NCBI GenBank assembly: GCA_002150815.3
Contig: NDFF03000197.1
Span: 1-64,000 of the forward strand
DNA: 64,000 nt
From: Grammothele lineata
Lineage: Eukaryota; Basidiomycota; Agaricomycetes; Polyporales; Polyporaceae
Reading direction: 5' to 3'
Both the position numbers and the translations under genes were made by a program. The notes beneath the pieces are model-generated. The model did not search any database, was not told the origin of the DNA, and worked only from the letters and a program-made list of their open reading frames with translations. Positions 31,465 through 42,786 of the stretch are shown here, one piece after another. Within the stretch, counting starts at the first letter, position 1; each line of letters begins with the position of its first letter.

Positions 31465-34400
31465 TGATGGATAAATTCGAGGTGGAAAAGGGGTAACTGA
31501 AATTGGGGAGGATGAACAGGACGAGGTGGACTTATGATGGACTAGACCGCGAGGGTGGTTTTAGAAGGCATATACAGAGGAAATAGAGAAAGTGGACGGA
31601 GTAGAGATAGTCATAGTATTGTTGAAGAAGCCGAAGTTGCCTAACCTGCCTCTTAAGTTAAGGTAGAGGACGGCGGCGTTGCTGCACAAGGCGATTAAAG
31701 CTACGAGAATGCCTGGGATGAGCCAAGAGTGGAAGACGATGATGGAGAGGGTAAGGGGAGGGATTGACGGGTGAAGCTCTGCATAAAAAAGTTGTAAGAC
31801 CCAGTATATATGATACGAATAGAATCTGAACAACGTATTCTAGCATCGACACCAAATATCCGATCACTTTTCTAGCGTCCGTTTCGCGCAGCTTTGTAGT
31901 CATCTGGTGTCGACGTGAATTAGTCCAAACGCTTCATTAGCTTTGACCTGGTGTGATGAGGATTAGTGAAAATAATAGCTGAAGAAATGTAAGAGACGCT
32001 ATTAACTGAAACAAAACTTAGCGAGAAATAAATAGATAGGAAGCACGACAGAGGTTGTCCGTCCAAAAACTTGAGCAGGATGGACGAGAATGAGAGACTA
32101 AGGGATGGTAACGAGAGGACGAACGCATCAGGGACCGGCACCGAGTGAAAAAAGGGGAGTATATCCCTGGAGTACGTATTATGGGCATGTCAGAGGAGAT
32201 TTCGTAGAAGAGAGTGGGTACGGGTGACAAAGGTCAGCTGGATGTTGTTCAAAACTTTGGAGGGCCTAACGATACGGATGACGGTAAGTATTAGCATTGT
32301 TCATCTAGGAGCACTCACTTAGCCTCCATTTCAGCAACTCCAAAGCCAGCTTCGCCAACTTCTCTAGACTTTTACTCCAACACTACGCTCAACGACCCCG
32401 ACTCGCCAGCCAATAGAGCAGAAGACAGCCTTTGCTCCTGGGATACCGGCGATGACGCTAATGAGGAAGTATGGGACTATGACGGGGGTATAGACGCACC
32501 CACCCGTACGAATCAAGGACTTGGATCGAAAAGACAATGGAGAATGGGCTTAACATGTCAGAGTATGGGCGACTCCTATATATTGTGTATACGCACCGTC
32601 AACTTTTGCCCTAATAAATTTCCCTAGATTCGGGACTTGGAATATTACGATGCATGGATCGTACCCCTGCCATCTAGCTTGCCTACGTATCTACTTTCCT
32701 GTAGCCCAATTGTAGGTAGTTAGACCGTTGCTGTACCGTAGCTCTAACGTTGTCCCAAGTACCTATCAGATCCCTAGCATCATACGGGGAACTTCCGCGT
32801 ATGCTTATAGCTATTGTAACAGTAGTTCGATTACCGTACGTGATAGGGGAGATTAGACTGAAGAGGAACTAGGCTGTCGCCTTTGTGCAATAGCCAAAGG
32901 GCCCATTAGAAAATGGGGACCACGTAACTATATGGTCACGTAGGGCCTAGCCGCCTTATTCTTCTGTATGGGGTTGTTCACATTACCCAGCCTTCTTCTT
33001 TCAGGATGAGACTAGAATAAAAGGCTTGTCACTCAGTCAAGCTCGCATATGTACTCGTTAATGGACATTGATCTTCCCATGTCCGTGTTTTTGGGCAGTT
33101 CCTTGTAGACAACAAAAACAACAAATCATCTACCGTCTACGCTCATGACAGACTACATATAACAGTGCTAAGGAGAAATTTTGCCTGTAATATTATACAG
33201 ACGGGAAGAAACAACCGCGTCACCAGAATCACACAAGTAAGACTAGCAGCAATAATAGTAATCGAAGTCATAAAAACAACCTAAGAAACGCAAAACCTAG
33301 GGGAACTGGGAACACAATTTATCACGAAGAGGCGGTGGAGACTTTTGGGACGATGTGGACAGACAATACGGCTACGACTCGACTTGCAGAGCTCCGTGTT
33401 TCCGGCAGCCTTCTATTGAGCTGGCTTGACAGCGAGCTGCCAGGTGATACGACGGCTGGAGAAGGGACTCTAGGACGAGTCCGTTCTCCGGGGGCTATAC
33501 TTGAGCCACTATCTACGTCCGACTCGCTCCCAAGTCTTCGTACCCCCAAAAATCCAGGTCTTAGTGGTCGCAAGTTCTGTGCTGAGAGAGACGTTGAGAT
33601 TCTCATTCGAGTCGGGGCTGGTCATAAAGTGCTTATTGGGAAAGACTGCCAAGGATTAAAGCCTAGTAGAGGAAGCAAGGAGAACCGCATCGCCAATACT
33701 CATAAGGGGAGCCGAATGAAGAGAACATATAAGTGGTCGCCGCATCCTTTCCAGTGGCCATTGGCCTTATATAGAAGAAAGAGCAAGGGATTCATTATGA
33801 GGACCGTATGAACAATGGTAACATTATCGCCGACATTAAAGGCGAGATGGTAAAGGCGAAGATGAGAGAGATCTTCCGTCTTGAACAGACGGACGCCGTG
33901 CTCAGGCCTAGTAAAAGAAAGCCACGTAAATTTCAATATTTGGGTTGAAAACACACGACTTGGGCCACTTCCTTGCCTGATAGATCTCCTCTGAACGCAG
34001 GTTCTATCGAAATACGTATGGAATTATATTCCTTGCCACAGATTTTTTGTTATTAGACCAACCTTAACGAGGCAACCATATGATTCCACGCGTACAACCA
34101 TTCCTCGAGCTTCGAAAGGTCAGCTATTGAACGCTGTATTAGTCGATAACGACGGATAGCAGCTCCCGTATTTTTGACTGTGTCACAGGCGCCGTCTACG
34201 TCGAAATTGACAGGAGGCAATCCGAAGGCGTTTGAAAAGACATAGAGAGGGTAATGTTCCAAACAGTAAATCTATGAAGTCTTTACCGAAATGCTTAGGA
34301 GACTGGAGATATAGTATGGCTACTTCATCGCATTTTGCACCAACTTCCTATACTTTGTCGAGCCGGTAATAAGCTGTAGAGAGAAGGTGTGGCTGCTCTA

Positions 34401-37400
34401 TGGGAATATCCATTAGGGTGAAGGACGATGTCAGTACCCTAAGGGATGAAGCTAATCGAGAAGGTTCACTCCAAGAACTTTTCGGTTGTTAAGTAAAGCG
34501 AAAAGTGAGTAGGGGTATAACCGGGGAAACATCTGGACAGTTAATGTCGCCAACATTGCTTGGTATGGCTGCAGAACTGGTTAAAAGATACCAAGATGGT
34601 TAAGCTAATTTCGATTCTTGGAGTCCATAAAGCCGTTAAGGGTGGTTTCGAAGTGGTGAATGAAAGGATCAAGGTGACCGTTGAACGATTCGGTTGTGTG
34701 ACTTCTCGATACTCGATATTACAGCGTGGCTAAGAGTTGCCAAAAGAAATCGAGCCTTAGGCATTCTAGTTTAATGTCCTAGTGACGACTATAAGAAAAC
34801 AGATCGAGGACAGACGAGGTGGAACTCACCAGTCGTTAACCTCTCGAATATAGGCTAGCGTAGCCCTAGATATATCTAACGTGGTTTATTGGATTTCAAG
34901 GAAGGAGGGACTTCGGGGATGATCTAGGGGACAAAATAAACTAAGTTTACCTCTTGCCTTTGACCTCGAAGAGACTCATACGAATTCTAAAGGCTCTAGG
35001 CGACAACGGCTTCGGTTCTCTAATCCAGGTCGGGTGGGAATTTGGGTGGGTATTTGATGTTGTTACTTTCCTTCTTCAGCCATGTTTGAGAGGTACCATG
35101 TCTCGACGTGGGAAGACATAGTCTCCTCTTCAGGCGAGAATGCTATTTGCAAAATACACTGGCCACATCCACGTAAGGGAGCATAAAGTGGTGCTAGAAA
35201 ATCAAACGCACTAGTGGGGAACAACAATTGTACTTTTGTATAAAGGTACGTTAGCAGACGACCTGAACGACCTTGATGGCTGGGAAATGAATAAACACGC
35301 TTACAACAACTAAAACGGATACTATTCTTACTGTGAGTTTCGAGCTCGACGTACGGGTGGATAAGCCAGGTTAAATAGAAGCTACTGCCGAGGAGTTACC
35401 ACGAATGGATTCGGACGTGAATCAAGATGGAAAGACAGACACAAATGGCCGGAAAAGCTCGCGAAAGGTTAAACGAGATCTTTAGTCTAGGACCACTATG
35501 AAAGGACACCTACAGAAGAGTAAGAGGAGGTGGTAGGAAGAGAGCATAACAAGCGACACGGTGGGACGAAATAGGTGCTATTACCACTGGATTTTGACGC
35601 CTACGGGCACAATAGACATGTAAAATATCACACCCACCCGTCCGTAGTTAACGGCGGACCGGAAGGGCTATACCTAAGCCTGCGTATCATTCATGGGCTC
35701 TTTGGTTCTTTGCTATACGGTATTACATGCATCCGTTCGGCAGAAATTCCTCTACAGCACAAGCTCTAGCCCTAGTACCAACGTTGGTATACTCGTCCAT
35801 TTTGCAATCGTATTGAGCACACGTCTACGTGAAGAAGAAGCTGGGTAAGCTTAAAGTTCAGACCCAGATGGCTAGTCGTTTTCGCGCTACGTCTTCTAAG
35901 TCACATTAACCGCATTTAGCGGTCGAACTGTGGGTCGTCTACGCACAAATATTAGTCAAAAACCTACTGGGAAATCTTCAGAACTATTTGTAACGATACC
36001 AACTATGTCGGTAAGATGAAGTAGCGAGATATGCTCTTAACCTTTATGCCTTAGATCACCTACGAGATCCTTAAACTCACTTTCCTCTGCAGGGGCAGCG
36101 ATTTTCGGAGTCATTTCAATATGACCTGGGCTATCTATAGGTATGATAGCCGTCTATGAAGTCCAGTGGAGGAGATGAACCAGTCATAACACCTTTCTCG
36201 GACTCTTCTTGGACCGTTTATGGTGCTAATGCTGGGTTCCTAGCACAACAGTTCCAGTTGCTCCCAATTACTTCTTAGGGCCTGGGTGCATCCGCCATCC
36301 CTTCGGCGAAGGACAAGTAGCCAAGGCATAGGTGAACGTCCAAGCCCCTGAGTGCTACCTCCAACAGGTATATCCCGTCATTATGCCTCCTCACGCATCC
36401 GTCGTCAACTATTATGAAAACTCTGAGACAGGGGCATCGAAGATGCACAAGATTAGGCAAGTAGAACACATATCTCCAGTAGGAGTGGCTTATTTTCACA
36501 AACGAGCGTGTACGTTGACAGCTTTGGCGTCGACGATGATGGGAAGACGGGTTTTGGAAGGATCTCTTCGGCTCCAGAATCGTTTGAAGTGTACGCTCTT
36601 CACTTCGAGAAGTTAGCTACCATTTGCGGGCCTTGGGCCGGTTCACTGCTCATGTGGCTTTAATGGTCAAGATTGCTGCTAATTTGGCCATGACAGGCAA
36701 CTCCGGTCTTAGCCCAGGAGATGAATGAACCGATTGAATCTTATGCAAGGTGACGAATGGTTTAGGTTATTTATGACATTGTGTATGTTCGCGTTGGACG
36801 ATAAACGAAGCGAAAGAGGCTATAGAAGGATGAAAAGGTCGAGGGATCACCAGTCCGACGTGTCCGGATAATAGCCTTACTTAAAGGTGAACTTGTACAG
36901 GAGCTGGCCACCTACGATTCTACAACAAACAATCCAGTCTTATAGGGTGCCTGTGTCTGACGTGGATGCTCAAAGTGACTGAGGGTTTTGGTAAGCCACG
37001 TTGCGTCTAGTGGCTAGCGTCTTAACAGTCTACATTATGTCTAGTCGTCAATAAAGCAGGTTGCTTAGTTGGGGAGAGTGCCATAGACACCCTCAGCTCA
37101 GGGTGTTGTCTGCAGTGGCTGAATAAGAGGTCTGAGTTGTGACGACTTGATACCTCAGAGGTGACTTCTCGGTCCTTACTTTGTTGTTACGGGATGTAAT
37201 ATTTCGTCGTAAGAGAACATTGTCTCGATGTCTTGGACAGCACGATGATAGACCCGAAGCGGTAAAAGGAACGACCCAATTTAGCTGCTGCAAGCGCGAT
37301 CCCACCTAATTCCCTGACACCGTTAATGTCTCCGCTACCCTGCGGACGACTGGAGCTCGGGGGTAAGCTCGGAGGATACGACGCACTCCCACAACACGAG

Positions 37401-37430
37401 AGTAGGAAAGGCCCAGATAAGCTAGCTGTC
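31465..37430. other. AT-rich block without transposon genes
   Basis: Six kilobases with few frames above 60 codons, many TAG/CTA and GTAC words and no recognisable element. Isolated protein-like pieces occur: a minus-strand hydrophobic segment at 31561-31903 and acidic exons on the plus strand near 32220-32630 whose upstream splicing is ambiguous. A small frame pair lies at 33322-33811. GC content rises again from about 37310. I could not assign any of it. Confidence 0.4.
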
Positions 37431-38006
37431 TGTCACGGCAGGTGCCGCCACAAGGACAAACAAACAGAAAGCGCTGGGCTTACTTGTGGGGCAAACAAAC
37501 AGAGGTGTCACGATGGTGGACAAGCAGAGGTGTGACGAGGGGCAGTGCCGTTAGGCTGCAAGCAAGCAGGAGTCTAGCAAAGAGATGTATAGAGGGAGGA
37601 CTCCAGGTAAGGAGGAGGAGCGAACAGAAGAACAAGTCTGCCCTCTCAGGGTCAGACAGGGGGTCCTTATATACATGTGGGGGGTCTACAATACACTACC
37701 TATGATTGGACGCTAAAGATAGGGGGAATATCAAATGGTTACCAAGGGAGCGAGTCTGGATTGCATCCGGGTGATCCAGAGCTCGGGACACGTGAAATAG
37801 GAATGGCTGGAAGGATCCGGAGGGGTGACATCATCCATGAAGTAAGACGTATGTAATAGGGCCCAGAAGGGTCCTGCCATGTGGTCTGTAGGGTTCCCTG
37901 AAGGGTTAGGGGTTCTCCCGCCCTGGGTTCAATCCCTGCAAGGGGCGAAACAAATAGGGGCGCCTTTCCTGGGCGTTAAGACCACGTGAGATCGAAAACC
38001 GTTACA
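37431..38006 (-). repeat. 3' LTR of the minus-strand chromovirus
   Basis: 576 bp, identical to the copy at 42211-42786. The pol stop codon (positions 38004-38002) lies within its first bases on the minus strand. Confidence 0.93.
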
Positions 38007-41000
38007 CTACCCCCTCTTCAGATTTGAGCTCTGCGAGATTCCACCTAATGTTACAGTTGAAGATCTTATTCATTGGTCGCGGGTTCTGAAGAGACTCGGG
38101 TTCAGGTGCGTCGGGGTGTAAGTCGTGGAATTCCTTGATTGCTTCTCGTGCATTGTCGCGGACATTGCGGACGGGTTCCCAGGAGGCGTGCGACTCGTCG
38201 TAGCCATCCCATTTGACTAGGTATTGTACCCATCCACGGTATACACGGCTGTCCAGGATCTTCTCAACTTCGAATTCTTCATACCCTTCGACCTCAATGG
38301 GGGGCGGCTGTGGGGGGTTTCGGTCTCCAATTTCGTCTTCATGGTAGGGGATGAACTTCGAGGCGTGGAAAACGGGGTGAACACGCATTTGCTTTGGCAG
38401 ATTGAGGCGGAACGAAACTGGCCCTACTTTCTCCGTGATAGTGTACGGGCCATAGTTCTTTGCCATGAGTTTCTCGGAGGAGACTTTGACTCGAAGGTCC
38501 CTTCCCTTGAGAAGTACCTTGTCTCCAACTTTGAAGGGTACGTCATTTTTGTGCAGGTCGTAGTACCACTTCATTTGTTCTGCTGCCATGTTGAGCGATG
38601 CTTGAGCTTGCTCTCGTGCTTCCTTGCGGTTCTCAAACAATTCCTCGAGTGTGGGGTAACTAAGGACGCCTTCGACATCCGGAGCCATGCGTGGGTGCCA
38701 ACCATATTCAATGTAGAACGGGGAGAGACTTGTTGATTCATGCGCTGCATTATTGTAGGCGAATTCAGCAGACGATAGGAGCCTTGCCCAGTCGTCTGGC
38801 CTGTATTCAGAGAAGATGCGCAGGTAGGTCTCGAGGGACTGGTTAACTCGTTCTGTTTGTCCATCGGTTTCAGGGTGGTAGGCTGTGGACATTGTGGCTC
38901 GGATGCCGAGTCGTTGACAAAACTCCTTGAACACCTGACTAGAAAACTGGGATCCTCGGTCTGAGATGATTTGATGAGGGAGCCCGTGCAGGGGGTAGAT
39001 TCGTTCGAACAGGATGTTGACAATACTACTTGTTGAAACGTGATCATCTTCTGCAAAGAAGTGGGCTCGTTTGGAATAACGGTCGACTACTACGACGATT
39101 GCGGTCCTGGGTTCTCCGTAGTTGTCTGCTGATTCTGGGAGATGTGTGATGATATCGATGGTGTAAATCTCCCATGGTCCCGCTGGCACTTCGTTAGGTT
39201 GCAACAATCCAAACTTTGGTTGACGAGTTGGTTTGTTGCGCTGGCAGGTGTCGCAGCCTTGGACGTATTTCTTGACATCTATAGACATTCCTGGCCACCA
39301 GTAGTTGCGACTGATGAGTTCGAGCGTCTTCCATCTTCCCTGATGCCCTGCAAGGCGGGTGTCGTGGTGTAGTTTGAGGAGGTCTAAACGTAGTTCTCGG
39401 TCCTTAGGTACATAAACTTTTCCCCTATGAAGGAGTAAACCATTTTCGAAGTTCCATTCCTTAAGGTCTTTACCAAATTCACGTGGGCCGCTCGCAAGGA
39501 GGGCTTGGTAATCCTTTGTCATTGTGTCGTCTTCGAGCGCCTTCTTGATCCTTGACAGTAGTTGCGTGTCATCTACCGTCGATTCATGAGAGGGTTGCAT
39601 TGCTTTGATCGCAAAAAACTCTGGAGTTAACAGCGTTCGACCTTGGTTATCGCTGTCTACCCCCTCTTCATGATCTGGCCTCCTGGACAGAGGGTCGGCT
39701 CGAATCATTGTTTTCCCTGGTTTGTGACGTAGAATGAAGTTGAAGCGGGTAAGAAAGAGTGCCCATCTGGCTTGTCGACGTGATAATTTGTGCGCCTGGC
39801 GGAAGTATGTGAGATTCAGGTGATCAGACCAAATCTCGATCGGTTCAGGGTGGCCTTCCAAGTAGTGTCGGTATTCTTCCAATGCCCGAATGATGGCTAG
39901 CATTTCTTTGTCATAAATCTCGTAGTTACGCTCATGTTCGTTGAGCGACTTAGAGTAGAATGCTACTGGATGCCATAGACCATCTTCACCGAGTTGTTCA
40001 AGGACTGCGCCTGTTGCGAAGTCTGACGAATCAGTTTCTAGTCGATATGGGGCTGTGTCGTTTGGAAGTTGTAGTATGGGTGCTGTGGTGAAGGCTTCCT
40101 TTAATCGATCAAATGCGAGTTGTTGTTCCTCGTTCCATTGCCAGGGCATATCCTTGCATGTAAGGATAGTAAGTGGGCGAGCAATCTTTGCAAAGTCCTT
40201 GATAAAACGCCGGTAGAAGTTTGCGAGTCCTAGGAAGGCTTGAACGTGTTTGACTTTCGTTGGTGTAGGCCATCCCTTTACTCCTTCAACTTTCTTAGGG
40301 TCCATTGACACGCTGTTCTTTGAGATGATTAGCCCGAGAAATTCGACCGTGGATTGTTCAAATTTGCATTTCTCGGGCTTAACGAACAGGTCGTTGTCTT
40401 GTAACTTTTGTAGTACCCTGGATACTAGTTGCCGGTGTAGTGTCAAGTCGTCGGTGAAGATGAGGATGTCGTCAATATAAACTACTACATGCCCTGTAGC
40501 AATTTCTTCTTCCAGCACGTCATTCATCATTGCTTGGAAGGTGCTTGGGGCATTGCATAGTCCAAAGAGCATGACCGTTGGTTCAAACAGGCCCCTAAAG
40601 GTTGAGAACGCGGCCTTTTCTTCGTCACCTTCCTTTATACGGACATTGTGGTAGCCCCATCTTAAGTCCATGGACGTGAAGATGGAGGCTTGCGAAAGGC
40701 GGTCGATGAGGTCGGACGTGCGGGGTATGGGGAACCGGTTTTTCTTGGTTACTGCATTCAGTGCTCTGTAGTCTTGGACTAGTCGTGGTGATCCATCCTT
40801 CTTCTTTACAAAGAAAACTGGCGAGGCTAGTGGGCTTTTTGATGGTCGTATATAGCCTTTCGCTCGTTGCTCATTGATCCACTCATCTAAGGCGTTGCGT
40901 TCTGCCTTGTTCATCGGGTATGGCGTTGAATGCTTCGGAAGTGATGCCCCAGGAATCAGCTCAATAGCATGATCATAGGGTTTACGTGTGGGCATCCTGT

Positions 41001-41820
41001 ATGAAGCTTCCTTGGAAAAGGCAATGCCGTGCTTGTGGTAGTGTTTTGGCACGGTGTCTTTCCAGGCGTCGTCGGGCTTGCCGACTTCGGGAGCATTAGC
41101 CATGACCGGGTTCTTGTCTCTCTTTCCGTATTGTGCCATATAGGCGTCCGGGTCGTTACGAAGTATACGAGCATCCGGATCGTCAGAGTGGGTCATGTAG
41201 TGCACGAAGGTTTCGGGATCATCCCAATCGCCACATTCGAGGTCCCCATACTGATCTTGTGCGACTACTTCTAAACGAGGTATTTCTAGTTGGTCCAAGT
41301 CCTCTTCTTGGATGTCGAGGTAGTTCGGAGCACATTCCGTCGGGCAGCGGGTGAAGTTGATTTTTTGTTCCTTCCAGTCAATTTCTGGGTTGTGTTCGCG
41401 CAAGAAACTCATGCCAATGATGATATCGTGGTGGCCGATTTCTGCGATGAGGAACGATTGCCATGACGTGTGATTACCAATGCGCACTTGACAACGGGCG
41501 TAGTGGGTGATCAATCCCTTCTTATTCTCCGTTGCGTCTGCGTTGAAGACTCGTACTTGTCGTTTGAGCGGGCGCATGGCTAGTTTGTGGTCCTGAACAA
41601 ACCTGTAGTGCATAAAGCACGAGTATGCTCCTGAATCTAGGAGTGCAAACGGCTGGACTTGTGTATCACGCTGTTTCAGTACTAGTTGGACGTTCATAGA
41701 ATGTATAGATGATGCGGAGGCGTGAATATATACATGTCCAGAGCTAGGTACATCGGGTTCATCAGACAGCGTGATTTTACGTATACAAGTCGTTGACGGG
41801 GTGCAATGGCCAGCCGGCAT
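38002..41820 (-). CDS. pol: Ty3 Pol polyprotein (PR-RT-RH-IN-chromodomain)
   Basis: One uninterrupted frame of 1,272 residues starting at ATG 41820. In order: aspartic protease with LLDSGAYSCF (about residue 80), reverse transcriptase with YIDDILIF, RNase H with LETDSSDFATGAV, integrase zinc finger (HHDTRLAGHQ...CDTCQRNK), the integrase core (IDIITHLPES, IISDRGSQFSSQ), and a C-terminal chromodomain (YLVKWDGYDESHASWEP). The enzyme set copies and inserts the element; chromodomains of this kind steer integration to marked chromatin. All catalytic motifs are visible and no stop or frameshift is seen. The last codons are encoded by the polypurine tract and the stop is supplied by the LTR. Confidence 0.95.
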   Translation of the reverse strand: MPAGHCTPSTTCIRKITLSDEPDVPSSGHVYIHASASSIHSMNVQLVLKQRDTQVQPFALLDSGAYSCFMHYRFVQDHKLAMRPLKRQVRVFNADATENKKGLITHYARCQVRIGNHTSWQSFLIAEIGHHDIIIGMSFLREHNPEIDWKEQKINFTRCPTECAPNYLDIQEEDLDQLEIPRLEVVAQDQYGDLECGDWDDPETFVHYMTHSDDPDARILRNDPDAYMAQYGKRDKNPVMANAPEVGKPDDAWKDTVPKHYHKHGIAFSKEASYRMPTRKPYDHAIELIPGASLPKHSTPYPMNKAERNALDEWINEQRAKGYIRPSKSPLASPVFFVKKKDGSPRLVQDYRALNAVTKKNRFPIPRTSDLIDRLSQASIFTSMDLRWGYHNVRIKEGDEEKAAFSTFRGLFEPTVMLFGLCNAPSTFQAMMNDVLEEEIATGHVVVYIDDILIFTDDLTLHRQLVSRVLQKLQDNDLFVKPEKCKFEQSTVEFLGLIISKNSVSMDPKKVEGVKGWPTPTKVKHVQAFLGLANFYRRFIKDFAKIARPLTILTCKDMPWQWNEEQQLAFDRLKEAFTTAPILQLPNDTAPYRLETDSSDFATGAVLEQLGEDGLWHPVAFYSKSLNEHERNYEIYDKEMLAIIRALEEYRHYLEGHPEPIEIWSDHLNLTYFRQAHKLSRRQARWALFLTRFNFILRHKPGKTMIRADPLSRRPDHEEGVDSDNQGRTLLTPEFFAIKAMQPSHESTVDDTQLLSRIKKALEDDTMTKDYQALLASGPREFGKDLKEWNFENGLLLHRGKVYVPKDRELRLDLLKLHHDTRLAGHQGRWKTLELISRNYWWPGMSIDVKKYVQGCDTCQRNKPTRQPKFGLLQPNEVPAGPWEIYTIDIITHLPESADNYGEPRTAIVVVVDRYSKRAHFFAEDDHVSTSSIVNILFERIYPLHGLPHQIISDRGSQFSSQVFKEFCQRLGIRATMSTAYHPETDGQTERVNQSLETYLRIFSEYRPDDWARLLSSAEFAYNNAAHESTSLSPFYIEYGWHPRMAPDVEGVLSYPTLEELFENRKEAREQAQASLNMAAEQMKWYYDLHKNDVPFKVGDKVLLKGRDLRVKVSSEKLMAKNYGPYTITEKVGPVSFRLNLPKQMRVHPVFHASKFIPYHEDEIGDRNPPQPPPIEVEGYEEFEVEKILDSRVYRGWVQYLVKWDGYDESHASWEPVRNVRDNAREAIKEFHDLHPDAPEPESLQNPRPMNKIFNCNIRWNLAELKSEEGVV

Positions 41821-42206
41821 TACAACCCTTGAAGAAAATCCTTTTCGTCGACGACTTCCTCGATGCGGGCGGTCTCAACAGCAGGTTCCTCACTCTTCTT
41901 TTCGTCGAATTGCTTGAGGGCGGCGGCTATAAACTCCATGCGTTCACGGTGTTCAGCCTCCTTTTCCTCGGTCGAGCGGATGCGAGTGGCTGGTGCCTTG
42001 CCTTTGTCCTGGGCGAGGATGTAGTCGACCTGCTCGACGGCGGGACGGTGCCTACACTCCGGGTAGTTGTCCGGGTCTTCGTCGGCGAAAGGATCAAATG
42101 ATAAACGTGCGGGACAACGGTCCACAAACTCCTGGGGGGAAGAGAGGCGGGACGCGAGTGACTTGGACACTAACGCGTGGCGCCGGTTGAAGTAAACAGA
42201 CTTGTT
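41820..42206 (-). CDS. reduced gag-like frame upstream of pol
   Basis: A frame open from just inside the 5' LTR to a TAA that overlaps the pol ATG as TAATG (41822-41818). It has no ATG before an internal Met, and without that it is about 116-128 codons of charged helical sequence. It lacks the capsid-like domain and zinc knuckle expected of Gag. Only 40 bp lie between the LTR and the first position used here. I read this as the C-terminal remnant of gag or as a divergent short gag; an internal deletion next to the LTR is likely. The stop-start overlap suggests Pol was made by termination-reinitiation. Confidence 0.5.
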   Translation of the reverse strand, partial: NKSVYFNRRHALVSKSLASRLSSPQEFVDRCPARLSFDPFADEDPDNYPECRHRPAVEQVDYILAQDKGKAPATRIRSTEEKEAEHRERMEFIAAALKQFDEKKSEEPAVETARIEEVVDEKDFLQGL

Positions 42207-42210
42207 CTAA

Positions 42211-42786
42211 TGTCACGGCAGGTGCCGCCACAAGGACAAACAAACAGAAAGCGCTGGGCTTACTTGTGGGGCAAACAAACAGAGGTGTCACGATGGTGGA
42301 CAAGCAGAGGTGTGACGAGGGGCAGTGCCGTTAGGCTGCAAGCAAGCAGGAGTCTAGCAAAGAGATGTATAGAGGGAGGACTCCAGGTAAGGAGGAGGAG
42401 CGAACAGAAGAACAAGTCTGCCCTCTCAGGGTCAGACAGGGGGTCCTTATATACATGTGGGGGGTCTACAATACACTACCTATGATTGGACGCTAAAGAT
42501 AGGGGGAATATCAAATGGTTACCAAGGGAGCGAGTCTGGATTGCATCCGGGTGATCCAGAGCTCGGGACACGTGAAATAGGAATGGCTGGAAGGATCCGG
42601 AGGGGTGACATCATCCATGAAGTAAGACGTATGTAATAGGGCCCAGAAGGGTCCTGCCATGTGGTCTGTAGGGTTCCCTGAAGGGTTAGGGGTTCTCCCG
42701 CCCTGGGTTCAATCCCTGCAAGGGGCGAAACAAATAGGGGCGCCTTTCCTGGGCGTTAAGACCACGTGAGATCGAAAACCGTTACA
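42211..42786 (-). repeat. 5' LTR of the minus-strand chromovirus
   Basis: 576 bp, identical to 37431-38006. It directly abuts the coding sequence of a PhoD-like phosphatase at 42787. Confidence 0.93.
42446..42453 (-). promoter_or_regulatory. TATA box in the 5' LTR
   Basis: TATATAAG on the minus strand, inside the LTR and oriented towards gag and pol; the same site is present in the other LTR. Confidence 0.5.

Larger units (their letters stand above)
37431..42786 (-). mobile_element. Ty3/gypsy chromovirus, minus strand, identical L TRs
   Basis: A 5,356 bp LTR retrotransposon. The LTRs (37431-38006 and 42211-42786) are identical over 576 bp as far as I can compare them, which implies recent insertion or conversion. 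Read on the minus strand the LTR begins TGTAACGG and ends CCGTGACA, and a purine tract (GAAGAGGGGGTAG) sits next to the 3' LTR. The internal region is only 4.2 kb because gag is very short. The five bases outside the two ends differ (CTGTC left, CTATA right), so there is no target duplication. Confidence 0.93.

Noticed and set aside
37890..37960. tRNA-like B box (GGTTCAATCC) in the chromovirus LTR
   Set aside because: No matching A box at the right distance and no cloverleaf could be drawn; present in both LTRs as ordinary LTR sequence.
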